A stretch of DNA of 64,000 nucleotides from JAXLXE01 sp046328115. Its GTDB lineage: Bacteria > Chloroflexota > UBA6077 > JACCZL01. Below are positions 50,591 through 58,816 of the stretch, piece by piece. The position numbers and the translations under genes are program-made. Under the pieces are notes generated by a model. That model was not told the origin of the DNA. It was given only the letters and a program-made list of their open reading frames with translations, and searched no databases. The stretch lies in assembly GCA_046328115.1 (NCBI GenBank), contig JAXLXE010000001.1, forward strand, positions 2,170,001-2,234,000. Reading direction: 5' to 3'. Each line of letters opens with the position of its first letter. The first letter of the stretch is position 1.

Positions 50591-51352
50591 CTAGTCCCAA
50601 GAGAAACTCATCGCGGCTCCCGCCGGCGTGACCACCGCCCACACCGCCAGCACCATCACACTGCCCCAATGCACCTCAGACCCGGGTATCAACGCCGCGC
50701 GCAAGAACTCCGACAACGCGGCAGCGGGCAGATACCCCGCCACCTGCGCCAGCGAGGACGGCAACACCGAGAGTGGGAAGATCGTCCCGCCCAGGGCCAT
50801 GAGCAGCAGGTACAGCCCATTGGTCACGGCGAGCGTACCCTCCGCGCGCAATGTGCCAGCCAGCCAGAGCCCGATGCCAGCAAAGGCAGACGTCCCCAAA
50901 ATCAACGCCGGCACCGCCAGCCACACCGGGCCGCGCGGCACCCAGCCAAACACCAACCAGCCAATCAGCCCCAACAGTGCGATCTGCACCGCCTCTATGG
51001 TCAACGTGCTCAGCATCTTGGAGAGGATCAGTGCTGGCCGAGGAAGAGGCGAGCCTCCAAGACGCTTCAATACGTGGTAGTAGCGCTCAAACCCCGTGGC
51101 GATACCCAGCGCCACAAGGGAAGAGGAGATCACGGAGAGCGCAATCAGTCCGGGCACCAGGAAATCCACTCGCGACGCACCCTCGGCCGGAATCACCGGG
51201 ACCGTTCCCAGAAAGAGAAGGAGCGCGGAAGGGATGATCAGCGTCACGAGTATGCCCTCTGCCCGGCGAAAGGCCAGCGTCACCTCGAGCCGCGTCTGAG
51301 CGGCCACCATGCGCGCCAGGGAGACATCTTGCTGGCCGCGCTGCGCGGTCAC
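50591..51352 (-). CDS. ABC-2 type transporter permease
   Basis: The permease is 253 residues with six predicted TM helices. GTG 51352 overlaps the ATPase stop (GTGA). ABC-2 features include the amphipathic start helix, FERYYHVLKRLGGSPLPRPALILSK in the cytoplasmic loop, and GGTIFPLSVLPSSLAQVAGYLPAAALSEFLRA before the last helix. Together with the upstream ATPase it forms an exporter of DrrAB/NodIJ type. The location between SCO1/DUF420-type genes and the SH3 protein resembles Chloroflexota oxidase-biogenesis neighbourhoods, and some such exporters serve heme or copper-oxidase assembly (inference). Confidence 0.88.
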   Translation of the reverse strand: MTAQRGQQDVSLARMVAAQTRLEVTLAFRRAEGILVTLIIPSALLLFLGTVPVIPAEGASRVDFLVPGLIALSVISSSLVALGIATGFERYYHVLKRLGGSPLPRPALILSKMLSTLTIEAVQIALLGLIGWLVFGWVPRGPVWLAVPALILGTSAFAGIGLWLAGTLRAEGTLAVTNGLYLLLMALGGTIFPLSVLPSSLAQVAGYLPAAALSEFLRAALIPGSEVHWGSVMVLAVWAVVTPAGAAMSFSWD

Positions 51353-52272
51353 GAAAGCACCGCCTCGTCACCCGTCACGTGCAGGTAGACCTCCTCAAGC
51401 GATCGACGCCCTATCCGGAGGTGGGACAACAGCACGTCCTGGTCCGCCAGCCAGCCCGCCAACGCGGCCAGCACGCGGGGACTCGGCTCCACGTCCACGC
51501 GGTACTCGCCAGGCCGCACCTCGGCCGCGGCTCGCGCGCCCACCAGCGGCACCAGCCCGGAGACGTCCAGGCCGGGGCTCGCCTCGAATTGGACGGTAGG
51601 TGAGCCATCGGCGCTTCCGAGCTCGCCGGGCGAACCGCACGCCACCAGGCGCCCGGCCGCGACAATCGCCACCGTATCCGCCAGGCGTTCGGCCTCATCC
51701 AGGTAATGGGTGGTGAGAAACACGGTCACGCCGTCCGCACGGAGGGACTTGATGATGTCCCAGGTAGCATGGCGGGCGCGCGTGTCCATCGCCGCGGTGG
51801 GTTCATCCAGGAATACCAGCTCCGGCCGTCCCACCAACGCCAGCGCCAGCGACAGACGCTGCTTCTGCCCGCCCGACAGCGAACGGTAGCGTTGGCGCGC
51901 GGCATCCTCTAGGCCAACCAGGGACAGCAGCCGCGTCGGCTCGTAAGAGTCCGCGTAGAACGAAGCAAACAGCCTCAGCACCTCGATCGGCGTGGCAGAT
52001 GGGTACAGCCCGCCATCCTGGAGCATCAGGCCCACGCGTCTCTTGAGCGCGGTGCCTTCAACCCGTGGGTCAAGGCCCAGCACCCGCACCTCGCCCTCGG
52101 CGAATCCGCGGTATCCCTCCAACACCTCAACCGTCGTGGTCTTCCCCGCGCCATTCGGCCCGAGGAGAGCAAAAAGCTCGCCACGCCGTACCTGAAAGCT
52201 GAGGCGGTCAACGACCGCGCGGTTTCCGTACCGCACGGTGAGGCCTTTGACGCTGATGCCGATTTGATCCAT
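51349..52272 (-). CDS. ABC-2 type transporter ATPase subunit
   Basis: The ATPase is 307 residues from ATG 52272; the longer open frame upstream overlaps the divergent promoter. Walker A is GPNGAGKTTT, the signature is LSGGQKQRLSLAL, Walker B is LVFLDEPTAAMD, and the switch His is in FLTTHYLDEAERL. The C-terminal 80 residues form the accessory domain common in DrrA-like ATPases. It is coupled to the permease gene. The substrate is unknown. Confidence 0.93.
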   Translation of the reverse strand: MDQIGISVKGLTVRYGNRAVVDRLSFQVRRGELFALLGPNGAGKTTTVEVLEGYRGFAEGEVRVLGLDPRVEGTALKRRVGLMLQDGGLYPSATPIEVLRLFASFYADSYEPTRLLSLVGLEDAARQRYRSLSGGQKQRLSLALALVGRPELVFLDEPTAAMDTRARHATWDIIKSLRADGVTVFLTTHYLDEAERLADTVAIVAAGRLVACGSPGELGSADGSPTVQFEASPGLDVSGLVPLVGARAAAEVRPGEYRVDVEPSPRVLAALAGWLADQDVLLSHLRIGRRSLEEVYLHVTGDEAVLS

Positions 52273-52283
52273 GAACTGAACGC

Positions 52284-52289
52284 TACAAT
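52284..52289 (+). promoter_or_regulatory. -10-like element before the DUF420 gene
   Basis: TACAAT in the context CGCTACAATC lies about 80 bases before the DUF420 start, between the divergent ATPase and DUF420 genes. The -35 is weak (GATTTG at 17 bases). Confidence 0.3.
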
Positions 52290-52369
52290 CATGCCAGAGC
52301 CGCACGTGCGCGCCACGCGGTCGCCGCCGCTCGCGGGCCACGGCTCAGCCAGGCCCCGGGACGGACCCC

Positions 52370-52810
52370 TTGCTCGCCCAACTGCAGCCCATCATCCCAC
52401 TCGTCAATACGTCACTCATCGTAATCAGCGGCGTGTTCTTGCTCGTGGGCTACTGGTTCATCAAAGTACCCGCCTGGCCGCTCGAGCGGCGACTCCGCCC
52501 CCATCGCGCGTGCATGATCACCGCCACGGCGTTCGCTGGCCTGTTCCTGGTGGTGTACGTCACGCGCGCCCTACTGTTTGAAACCAAGTATTTCGCCGGC
52601 GAAGGCGCGACCCGCGCGGTTTACCTGACCATCCTGATCTCACACACCATCCTGGCGACGGTCGTGGGGCCCATGGCGCTGATCACCCTCCGCCGTGGCC
52701 TTCGCGGCGAGTATCCCCGGCACCGCGCGATCGCCCGATTCACGCTCCCCATCTGGCTCTACGTCGTCGTCACTGGCTGGCTGATCTACTGGATGCTCCA
52801 CGCCTGGTGA
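52370..52810 (+). CDS. DUF420 family membrane protein (CtaM-like oxidase assembly factor)
   Basis: The protein is 146 residues with four predicted TM helices. The start is TTG 52370; no strong ribosome site is seen. DUF420 blocks are present: HRACMITATAFAGLFLVVYVTRA, LISHTILATVVGPMALITLRRGLRG and HRAIARFTLPIWLYVVVTGWLIYWML, with His and Arg residues at membrane edges. CtaM of Staphylococcus belongs to this family and is needed to mature heme-copper oxidase (established knowledge). Nearby SCO1 and CtaA-CtaB genes support an oxidase-assembly role. The gene is followed by a gap of about 220 bases. Confidence 0.87.
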   Translation: MLAQLQPIIPLVNTSLIVISGVFLLVGYWFIKVPAWPLERRLRPHRACMITATAFAGLFLVVYVTRALLFETKYFAGEGATRAVYLTILISHTILATVVGPMALITLRRGLRGEYPRHRAIARFTLPIWLYVVVTGWLIYWMLHAW

Positions 52811-52950
52811 GCCATCCCGCTTTATGGCAAATTGCCAGCGGGCCATACCCCAAACCGACCCGGATACCGTTCTCATGATAGGTCCGCGACGGCGCCACGT
52901 CCCGGACGCACTTAGGCGCATCAAGGGCATCTCGCCTTCAGTGGCCTGAG

Positions 52951-52997
52951 ACGGGTGCACCACCACTCGGCACCGCTCCGCCGGGTGGTGCACCCGT
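52951..52997. repeat. 14-bp perfect inverted repeat upstream of the EAL-HDOD gene
   Basis: ACGGGTGCACCACC (52951-52964) and GGTGGTGCACCCGT (52984-52997) form a perfect 14-bp stem with a 19-base loop, 35 bases before GTG 53032. An alternative GTG at 52996 would lie inside the right arm. The loop contains GGCACCG. It can act as a dimeric-protein operator or an mRNA hairpin. Confidence 0.6.
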
Positions 52998-53031
52998 GAC
53001 CCCATCAAGCGCGAGGCAAAGAGGCTATCCG

Positions 53032-54240
53032 GTGGACGCATACGCAATTCGGCAACCGATCTTCGACTCAACTGGCGCGGTATTCGGATACCAGATCGTC
53101 TTCGATCTGGATCTGACTGACGTCTTCCAGGCGCATCAAAACGACCAGGCTACGCTCAAGGCGATCAATGACGCCTTCGTGCTCGTTGGGCTTGACCGCC
53201 TCACGCACGGACATCCCGCGTTCATCACACTGCCTCACGACATCATCATCAACGGCTATGCCAGCCTGCTGCCCGCTGAGCTGACCGTGATCGAGATCCC
53301 CGCCGCCCACTATCCCAGCCAGGAGCTCCTGGACATCCTGGACAAGCTGCGGGCGGATGGGTACCGCCTGGCGCTGGCAGGCCTGGACATCGGCACGGAG
53401 GACAACCCGTTGCTGTCGCGCGTGGAGATGGTACGCGCGGACTTCCAGCTCCTCACGGACGAAGACCGCGTGGAAATAGCTGAGCTGTTTCACGCCAAGG
53501 GCATGAAGATCATCGCGGAGAACCTCACCACGCAGGAGGAGCATTCGCAGGCGGTCTCGCTGGGCTACGACCTGTTCCAGGGGATCTTCTTCTGCGAGCC
53601 CACTATCGTGGCCGGCCGCGACTTGCCCGCCTTCAAAGGCAACCACCTCCGCCTGCTCAAGGAGCTCAACCAGTCAGAGATGGACGTCCGCGGCGTGGAG
53701 GATGTGATCAAACGCGAGGTCGCGCTCAGCTACAAGCTTCTCCGATACATCAACTCCGCGTCATTCGGCCTGCGCAGCACCATCAGCAACGTTCGTCAAG
53801 CCGTTATGCTCCTGGGCGAGCGGGGCATGAAACAGTGGGCCTCCGTGGCGGTCATGAGCGATCTGGTCTCCGACCGACCTCTCGAACTGATGTGCACGTC
53901 GGTCCAGCGCGCCCGGTTTGCCGAAGAGATCGCCCGCGCTAGCCTGCTGCGCAACCGCGCCAACGATCTCTTCACCATGGGCCTGTTCTCCCTCATGGAC
54001 GCTATCGTCGGCCGCCCGCTCGAAGAGATCATCCGCGAGATCTCAATGGCCGAGGACGTTCGCGACACGTTGCTGGGCGAGCCCGGCCCGCTCCGCGAGG
54101 TCTACGATCTCGTCGTGGCCTACGAGCGCGGCCAGTGGATCCAGGCGTTCAAGCTTGCCAAGAGTATCGGCGTCTCCCCGCCGGACCTACGCCAGATGTA
54201 CCTGGGCGCCATAGACTGGGCCAACGCATCGGCGGCCTGA
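53032..54240 (+). CDS. Degenerate EAL domain plus HDOD domain signalling protein (YuxH-like)
   Basis: The protein is 402 residues. I chose GTG 53032 because it follows AAGAGG at 8 bases and opens like the family (AYAIRQPIFDSTGAVFGYQI). GTG 52996 lies in the inverted repeat. Residues about 1-195 have an EAL fold, but the catalytic ELL(F)R, DDFG and ExxR/Lys motifs are missing (GYQIVFDLDL, LDIGTEDNPLL), so it should not degrade c-di-GMP. Residues about 200-402 are an HDOD domain (VEDVIKREVALSYKLLRYINSASFG, IRQAVMLLGERGMKQW), a non-enzymatic regulatory module. The pair occurs in signalling proteins that control motility, biofilm or stress through protein contacts. It is flanked by unrelated genes. 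Confidence 0.88.
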   Translation: MDAYAIRQPIFDSTGAVFGYQIVFDLDLTDVFQAHQNDQATLKAINDAFVLVGLDRLTHGHPAFITLPHDIIINGYASLLPAELTVIEIPAAHYPSQELLDILDKLRADGYRLALAGLDIGTEDNPLLSRVEMVRADFQLLTDEDRVEIAELFHAKGMKIIAENLTTQEEHSQAVSLGYDLFQGIFFCEPTIVAGRDLPAFKGNHLRLLKELNQSEMDVRGVEDVIKREVALSYKLLRYINSASFGLRSTISNVRQAVMLLGERGMKQWASVAVMSDLVSDRPLELMCTSVQRARFAEEIARASLLRNRANDLFTMGLFSLMDAIVGRPLEEIIREISMAEDVRDTLLGEPGPLREVYDLVVAYERGQWIQAFKLAKSIGVSPPDLRQMYLGAIDWANASAA

Positions 54241-54255
54241 CGTCGCGGGGGGAGC

Positions 54256-54840
54256 TTAGCTCACCAGTTTCCGGACCTCGTCCACAATCTGGCCGGGGTC
54301 CACTTCGTCACCCCGTGGGTACCAGCGGATCTGTCCACGCGGATCCACGATCACAAACCGGCTCGTGTGGACGATTGGTGAACCGGGCGCCGTCGGCGCC
54401 GGCGCACCCACCTTGAATCCAATCGTGAGAAGCGTCTCGACCGCCGTACGGTCGCCCGTGAGAAACCGCCAGCCGTCATCACCCCCGCCAAACCGCTGCG
54501 CATAGGCCTGAAGCACCGCCGGGGTGTCCTGCTCCGGATCCACCGTAATGGACAGGATCTGCACCTTCCCCGGCAACAGCGTCCGCTGCTTGAGCCCATC
54601 CCGCACCTGGGCCATGTTTGCGCTCAGTAGCGGACACACATCCGTACAGGTGGTGAAGACAAAGTCCGCGATCACCACCTTTCCGGTCAAAGTGCTGGAC
54701 AAGAACGGCTGGCCGCGCTCATCGGTCAGCGAGAAGTCAGGCGCGCGCCCAAGCTCCGGCAGCTTCGACGCCGGGCGACACGCGCTCACCGCCAGCAATA
54801 GCGCCAGGCTGGCCAGGCAGAGGGCCGCGCGTCGCGTCAC
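54256..54840 (-). CDS. SCO1/SenC/PrrC family copper chaperone
   Basis: The protein is 194 residues with an N-terminal signal ending in VSAC, so it is a probable lipoprotein. Copper ligands are the CxxxC pair in TTCTDVCP and the downstream His in PIVHTSRFVIVD. SVDPEQDTPA-like ITVDPEQDTPA and FRFLTGD-like WRFLTGD are typical. It delivers copper to the CuA site of heme-copper oxidase subunit II on the outer side of the membrane. It lies 3 bases after the CtaA-CtaB gene on the same strand, a clear oxidase-biogenesis operon, though no oxidase subunit gene is in the window. Confidence 0.92.
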   Translation of the reverse strand: MTRRAALCLASLALLLAVSACRPASKLPELGRAPDFSLTDERGQPFLSSTLTGKVVIADFVFTTCTDVCPLLSANMAQVRDGLKQRTLLPGKVQILSITVDPEQDTPAVLQAYAQRFGGGDDGWRFLTGDRTAVETLLTIGFKVGAPAPTAPGSPIVHTSRFVIVDPRGQIRWYPRGDEVDPGQIVDEVRKLVS

Positions 54841-54843
54841 GCG

Positions 54844-56640
54844 CTACAGCAGGACCTGACGGTCAACGACCATCGCCACGAACAGCAGCGCCAGGTACAG
54901 GATGGAGTAGCGGAACAACCGGCGCGCCGCCATAGCACTCATGTCTCGGATGAGCTGGACCGCGTAGTACACGAAGATCCCGCCCAGCAGAGACGCGGAG
55001 ATCAGATACACCGAGCCCAGCAGCCCCACCGCGGAGACGGAGACCGTCAGCAGCACCATGCCAACTGAGTAGCCCAGGATCTGGCGGCACGTCTCCACGT
55101 CGCCCTTCACGATGGGCAGCATGGGCACCCCCGCGGCCCGGTACTCGTCTTTCATCAGCAACGCCAGCGCCCAGAAGTGGGGCGGCGTCCAGATGAAGAT
55201 GATGGCAAACAGGAACACCGCCAGAGGCGTGATCTCATTGGTCACGGCGGCCAGGCCGACCACCGGCGGGATCGCGCCCGCGGCGCCCCCGATCACGATA
55301 TTGAGCGGCGTCGATCGTTTGAGCCACCGGGTGTACACGAACACGTAAAACAGCAGCGCCAGCAGTGAGAGCGCCGCGGCCAGTACGTTCACGAACCACG
55401 ACATCAGCGCAAACGAGAGCACACCCAGCGACACGCCAAACGCCAGCGCGTTCTCCGGCGGGATGAGACCGTTGGGCAGCGGTCGCGATGACGTGCGCGA
55501 CATCTTCACGTCAATATCACGGTCCAGGTAGTGGTTGATCGCGCCGGCGCCGCCCGCTGCCAGCGCGCCGCCCAGCAACGTGAAGAACACCAGCGCCAGC
55601 GAGGGCACTCCCCGCTGTGCCATGAGCATGGCCGCCAACGTGGTCACCAGGAGCAGCACCATCACACGCGGCTTGGTGAGCTGAACGTACGCCGTCACCA
55701 GGTCACGTGTGCTCCCGTCGCGCGGCGAGACGGCCTCATCTTGCGCGGTAACCGGCTCACCTCTTCGGGAGCGCCACGTCAGCGCATAGAGCACAACCAC
55801 CATGGACCAAACCGCGGACGCGCCGGCCACGTGCGCCGTCTGGACGTCCCATCCCGGCCCGAAGATCACCGCGATGGCGCCAATCGCGACCTGCACCAGC
55901 GCAATGAACACCGTGCTCCAGGCCACCCGTGCGATCGCGGGCACATCCGGTCTCGCCGCCCGCGCACGCAACGCCACCGCCACGATGAGCGCAAACGCCA
56001 CGTATGCCAGCAGCCGGTGCGTCAGATGCAAATCCACCAGCCCGCCGGAGCCAAATGGAAGCGCGCGGCCATTGCAGTCCGGGAATCCCATGCACGCCCA
56101 GCCAGCACCACGCGCCCGAACGTACCCGCCAACGAGCAGCAGGATGAACGTCACAGCCATGGTCCAGTGCACTAGCTTTGAGAACCCATCCCGCGGGTTA
56201 CCACGGACCGTCCCCACCGGCGGGCGAGCGGCGATCGCCACCCACACCAGCAGCGCCAGGATGACGAGCGCAAATCCCAGGTGGACCATCACCACCAGAC
56301 CAGGCAACTCCAGCGCCACCACCACCGCGCCCAGGCCAATCTGGATAGCCAGCAGTGGCAGGATCGCGCTGGCGGGGCCCACCAGATACAGCCGTGAACG
56401 GCCCCAGATCCAGGACGCCGCCGTCACCACCACGATCAACGTGGAGACGACCGCGCCAAACAGGCGGTGCGAGAACTCGATCCACGCGGCAGTCTCAGGC
56501 GGCGGCACCACCTGGCCGTGACACAGCGGCCAGTCCGGACAGCCAAGTCCTGAGCCGGTGGTTCTGACGATCGCCCCAACGACAATCAGAAAATAGGTGC
56601 TCACTGCCGCCGCGAGCGACAGCCGCCTCACGAGATTCAT
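54844..56640 (-). CDS. ctaA-ctaB: Heme A synthase-heme O synthase fusion (CtaA-CtaB)
   Basis: The membrane protein is 598 residues from ATG 56640. Residues 1 to about 300 are heme A synthase (CtaA/COX15): VRTTGSGLGCPDWPLCHGQVVPP with the paired Cys, FSHRLFGA, GAGWACMGFPDC and HLTHRLLAYVAF with heme-ligand His. Residues about 310-598 are protoheme IX farnesyltransferase (CtaB): YVQLTKPRVMVLL, NHYLDRDIDVKMSRTSSRPLP with the NxxxDxxxD prenyl-diphosphate motif near residue 367, and PFFWALALL-like HFWALALLMKDEY. CtaB makes heme O, and CtaA oxidises it to heme A, so the fusion joins consecutive steps. Fused CtaA-CtaB occurs in Chloroflexota (from memory). A perfect -10 TATAAT lies at 56708-56703 on this strand. 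Confidence 0.93.
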   Translation of the reverse strand: MNLVRRLSLAAAVSTYFLIVVGAIVRTTGSGLGCPDWPLCHGQVVPPPETAAWIEFSHRLFGAVVSTLIVVVTAASWIWGRSRLYLVGPASAILPLLAIQIGLGAVVVALELPGLVVMVHLGFALVILALLVWVAIAARPPVGTVRGNPRDGFSKLVHWTMAVTFILLLVGGYVRARGAGWACMGFPDCNGRALPFGSGGLVDLHLTHRLLAYVAFALIVAVALRARAARPDVPAIARVAWSTVFIALVQVAIGAIAVIFGPGWDVQTAHVAGASAVWSMVVVLYALTWRSRRGEPVTAQDEAVSPRDGSTRDLVTAYVQLTKPRVMVLLLVTTLAAMLMAQRGVPSLALVFFTLLGGALAAGGAGAINHYLDRDIDVKMSRTSSRPLPNGLIPPENALAFGVSLGVLSFALMSWFVNVLAAALSLLALLFYVFVYTRWLKRSTPLNIVIGGAAGAIPPVVGLAAVTNEITPLAVFLFAIIFIWTPPHFWALALLMKDEYRAAGVPMLPIVKGDVETCRQILGYSVGMVLLTVSVSAVGLLGSVYLISASLLGGIFVYYAVQLIRDMSAMAARRLFRYSILYLALLFVAMVVDRQVLL

Positions 56641-56702
56641 CGTCTTTCCATCTCCCGCGGCCTCCCACGGCACCGCGTGCCCCACGGCTCGGAGTTCCCC
56701 CG

Positions 56703-56708
56703 ATTATA
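56703..56708 (-). promoter_or_regulatory. -10 element for ctaA-ctaB-SCO1
   Basis: On the minus strand TATAAT is a perfect -10, 62 bases before ATG 56640. The -35 region is poor (GAACCA at 17 bases). Confidence 0.45.
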
Positions 56709-56752
56709 GACGGCACCTCCGGGCGTGGTTCGGACATCTGTCCCGTCAATCG

Positions 56753-56783
56753 TTGTCATTCTTCCCATCTTCAAACCTATACT
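56753..56783 (+). promoter_or_regulatory. Candidate promoter for the AhbA-AhbB gene
   Basis: TTGTCA (56753-56758) and TATACT (56778-56783) are 19 bases apart, 81 bases before ATG 56865. Together with the element at 56703-56708 this makes a divergent promoter region between two heme genes. Confidence 0.45.
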
Positions 56784-56864
56784 GAGCCGCCGATACTTGC
56801 TGATCAGATACGCGGCTCATACGCGGGGCGCCCAGCGCGCCGTCCGAGCCTGGGGTACACCTGC

Positions 56865-57905
56865 ATGGACGACCTGGACAAGCGACTGCTCAACCGAATC
56901 CAGTCCAACTTCCCCGTAGTCGTGCGCCCCTATCAGGCCCTGGCGGACGCATTCGGTACCACCGAGCAAGACGTGCTGGAGCGGTTCTCCAAACTCCGTG
57001 CGGACCACGTGATCCGCCAGGTCAGCGCCATCTTCGACACCAAGAGCCTGGGCTACAAGTCCAGCCTGGTGGCCATGAAGATCCCAGCCGACCGTCTGGC
57101 TGCCGGCGCTCAGATTATCAACAGCCACCCCGGCGTCACCCACAACTACGAGCGGAACCACGAATACAACCTGTGGTTCACCATCGGCGTCCCGCCCACC
57201 TCTGACCTCGAGGCCGTTGTCCAGCGGCTCCACGAGCTAGCCGGTGCCGAGACCACCAGGGTCATGTACACGCTGAAACTGTTCAAGATCGGCGTCACCC
57301 TCGACATGACCGGTGATCGGCCGGCGGACGCACAATCCAAGCCGGAGTACGGAGAATCTGACCGGGCCCGCGCTCGCGGCGGCGTCCTCTCGGAAGCGGA
57401 CCAGGCCCTGGTTCGCGAGCTTCAGCACGACCTCCCCGTCACCGCGCATCCGTTCCTTGAGATGGCGAATCGCCTGGGCGTGGATGAGGAAGCCGTCATC
57501 ACGGCCATCAACAACCTCCGGGAGCGCGGCTTCCTCCGCCGCGTTGCCGGCATCCTGTATCACCGGAAGGCTGGGTTCAAGGCAAACGGCATGGGCGTGT
57601 GGGCCGTGCCCGAGGACCGTGTGGAAGAGGTTGGCTCGCGCATGGCGGAGTTCACCGCCGTCAGCCACTGCTACCGCCGACCAACCTACCCAGATTGGCC
57701 CTACAACGTCTTCTCCATGGTCCACGGCCGATCAGTGGAGGAGTGCGAGGACGTGTTCAAGGCCATCTCCCAGAAGACCGGGATCACCGACTACACCTCG
57801 CTCTACTCCACCCGTGAGTACAAGAAGACTCGACTGATGTTCTACACACCAGACTACGCGGAGTGGGAAGCCAGGTACATGCCAACCCCGGTCCCCGCCA
57901 GCTAA
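56865..57905 (+). CDS. ahbA-ahbB: Siroheme decarboxylase, fused AhbA-AhbB (Lrp/AsnC-like)
   Basis: The protein is 346 residues, made of two Lrp/AsnC-type halves. Each half has an N-terminal winged-helix part (DDLDKRLLNRIQSNFPVV..., LSEADQALVRELQHDLPVT...) and a RAM-like domain. The first half carries THNYERNHEYNLWFT and the second SHCYRRPTYPDWPYNVFSMVHG, the signatures of AhbA and AhbB. These decarboxylate siroheme to 12,18-didecarboxysiroheme in the alternative heme pathway; the same fold makes heme d1 precursors. The linker is about 20 residues. The gene is divergent from ctaA-ctaB, which fits heme supply for the oxidase. Confidence 0.88.
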   Translation: MDDLDKRLLNRIQSNFPVVVRPYQALADAFGTTEQDVLERFSKLRADHVIRQVSAIFDTKSLGYKSSLVAMKIPADRLAAGAQIINSHPGVTHNYERNHEYNLWFTIGVPPTSDLEAVVQRLHELAGAETTRVMYTLKLFKIGVTLDMTGDRPADAQSKPEYGESDRARARGGVLSEADQALVRELQHDLPVTAHPFLEMANRLGVDEEAVITAINNLRERGFLRRVAGILYHRKAGFKANGMGVWAVPEDRVEEVGSRMAEFTAVSHCYRRPTYPDWPYNVFSMVHGRSVEECEDVFKAISQKTGITDYTSLYSTREYKKTRLMFYTPDYAEWEARYMPTPVPAS

Positions 57906-57937
57906 GCTTGATCACCACCGGGAGCGTGTAGAGGATC

Positions 57938-58816
57938 ATGCGAGCGCGCATCCGCGACACCGAGTTGTACTTCGACGTAGAAGGTCTGTCGCTCGTCCCA
58001 GACGGCCCGCGCATGGTGGAGCGACCGGTGGCATTCCTGTTGCACGGCGGCCCCGGAGGTGACCACACCGGGTTCAAGCCAGGCTTCTCACCGCTGGCCG
58101 AGCGGATGCAGCTTGTCTACGTCGATCATCGCGGCCAGGGCCGCTCCGCCCGCGGCCCTCGCCACACGTACACCATCGACAACAATGTGGAAGACCTGGA
58201 GGCCCTCCGCCAGCACCTGGGGCTGGAACGCATCGTGGTCATCGGCGTTTCCTACGGCGGCATGGTTGCCCTCACGTACGCTACTCGCTACCCAGACAAC
58301 GTCTCACACCTGGTGGCCGTGGTCACGTCCCCCAGCTACGCCTTCCTGGAGAAGGCCAGGGCGCACGTGGCGGAACGCGGCACTGAGGATCAGAAACGCG
58401 TGGCTGACATCCTCTGGGCCGGTGCCTTCGAGAATGACGAGCAGATGCGCGAGTACTACGACGTGATGGGTCCCCTGTACTCGCTCAAGCACGACCCGGA
58501 GCAGGCCCGTATCCGGCGGCTCCGCGGCATCCTCTCACCAGACGCGATCAATGAGGGTTTCGGCGGATTCCTGCGTACCTGGGACGTGACGGGTGACCTC
58601 CACAGGATCACGGCACCCACGCTGGTCATTGGCGGGCGACATGACTGGATCTGTCCCCCGGAGTTCTCAGAGTTGATCGCCAGCAAGATCCCAAACGCGG
58701 ATCTGCGGATCTTCGAGAACAGCTCCCACTCGGTCGCCGGCGACGAGCACGAGGCGTTCATCGATACCATCAAGGGCTTCATCACGTACCAGCGGGATCC
58801 CCGACCGCTGCGCTGA
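57938..58816 (+). CDS. Alpha/beta hydrolase (proline iminopeptidase-like)
   Basis: The protein is 292 residues, with ATG 57938. Features of the proline iminopeptidase subfamily are FLLHGGPGGDHTGF (oxyanion hole), VYVDHRGQGRS, the nucleophile Ser of GVSYGGMVALTYA, Asp of GGRHDWICPPEF and His of NSSHSVAGDEHEA. The catalytic triad is complete. The substrate could be an N-terminal proline peptide, an N-acyl lactone or another ester/amide. The last 35 bases overlap the 3' end of the convergent ABC transporter gene. Confidence 0.9.
   Translation: MRARIRDTELYFDVEGLSLVPDGPRMVERPVAFLLHGGPGGDHTGFKPGFSPLAERMQLVYVDHRGQGRSARGPRHTYTIDNNVEDLEALRQHLGLERIVVIGVSYGGMVALTYATRYPDNVSHLVAVVTSPSYAFLEKARAHVAERGTEDQKRVADILWAGAFENDEQMREYYDVMGPLYSLKHDPEQARIRRLRGILSPDAINEGFGGFLRTWDVTGDLHRITAPTLVIGGRHDWICPPEFSELIASKIPNADLRIFENSSHSVAGDEHEAFIDTIKGFITYQRDPRPLR

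Noticed and set aside
52264..52581. Plus-strand frame of about 105 codons overlapping the DUF420 gene
   Set aside because: It is an alternative frame of a well-supported DUF420 gene, has Arg/His/Pro-rich composition typical of shadow frames in high-GC DNA and has no family character.
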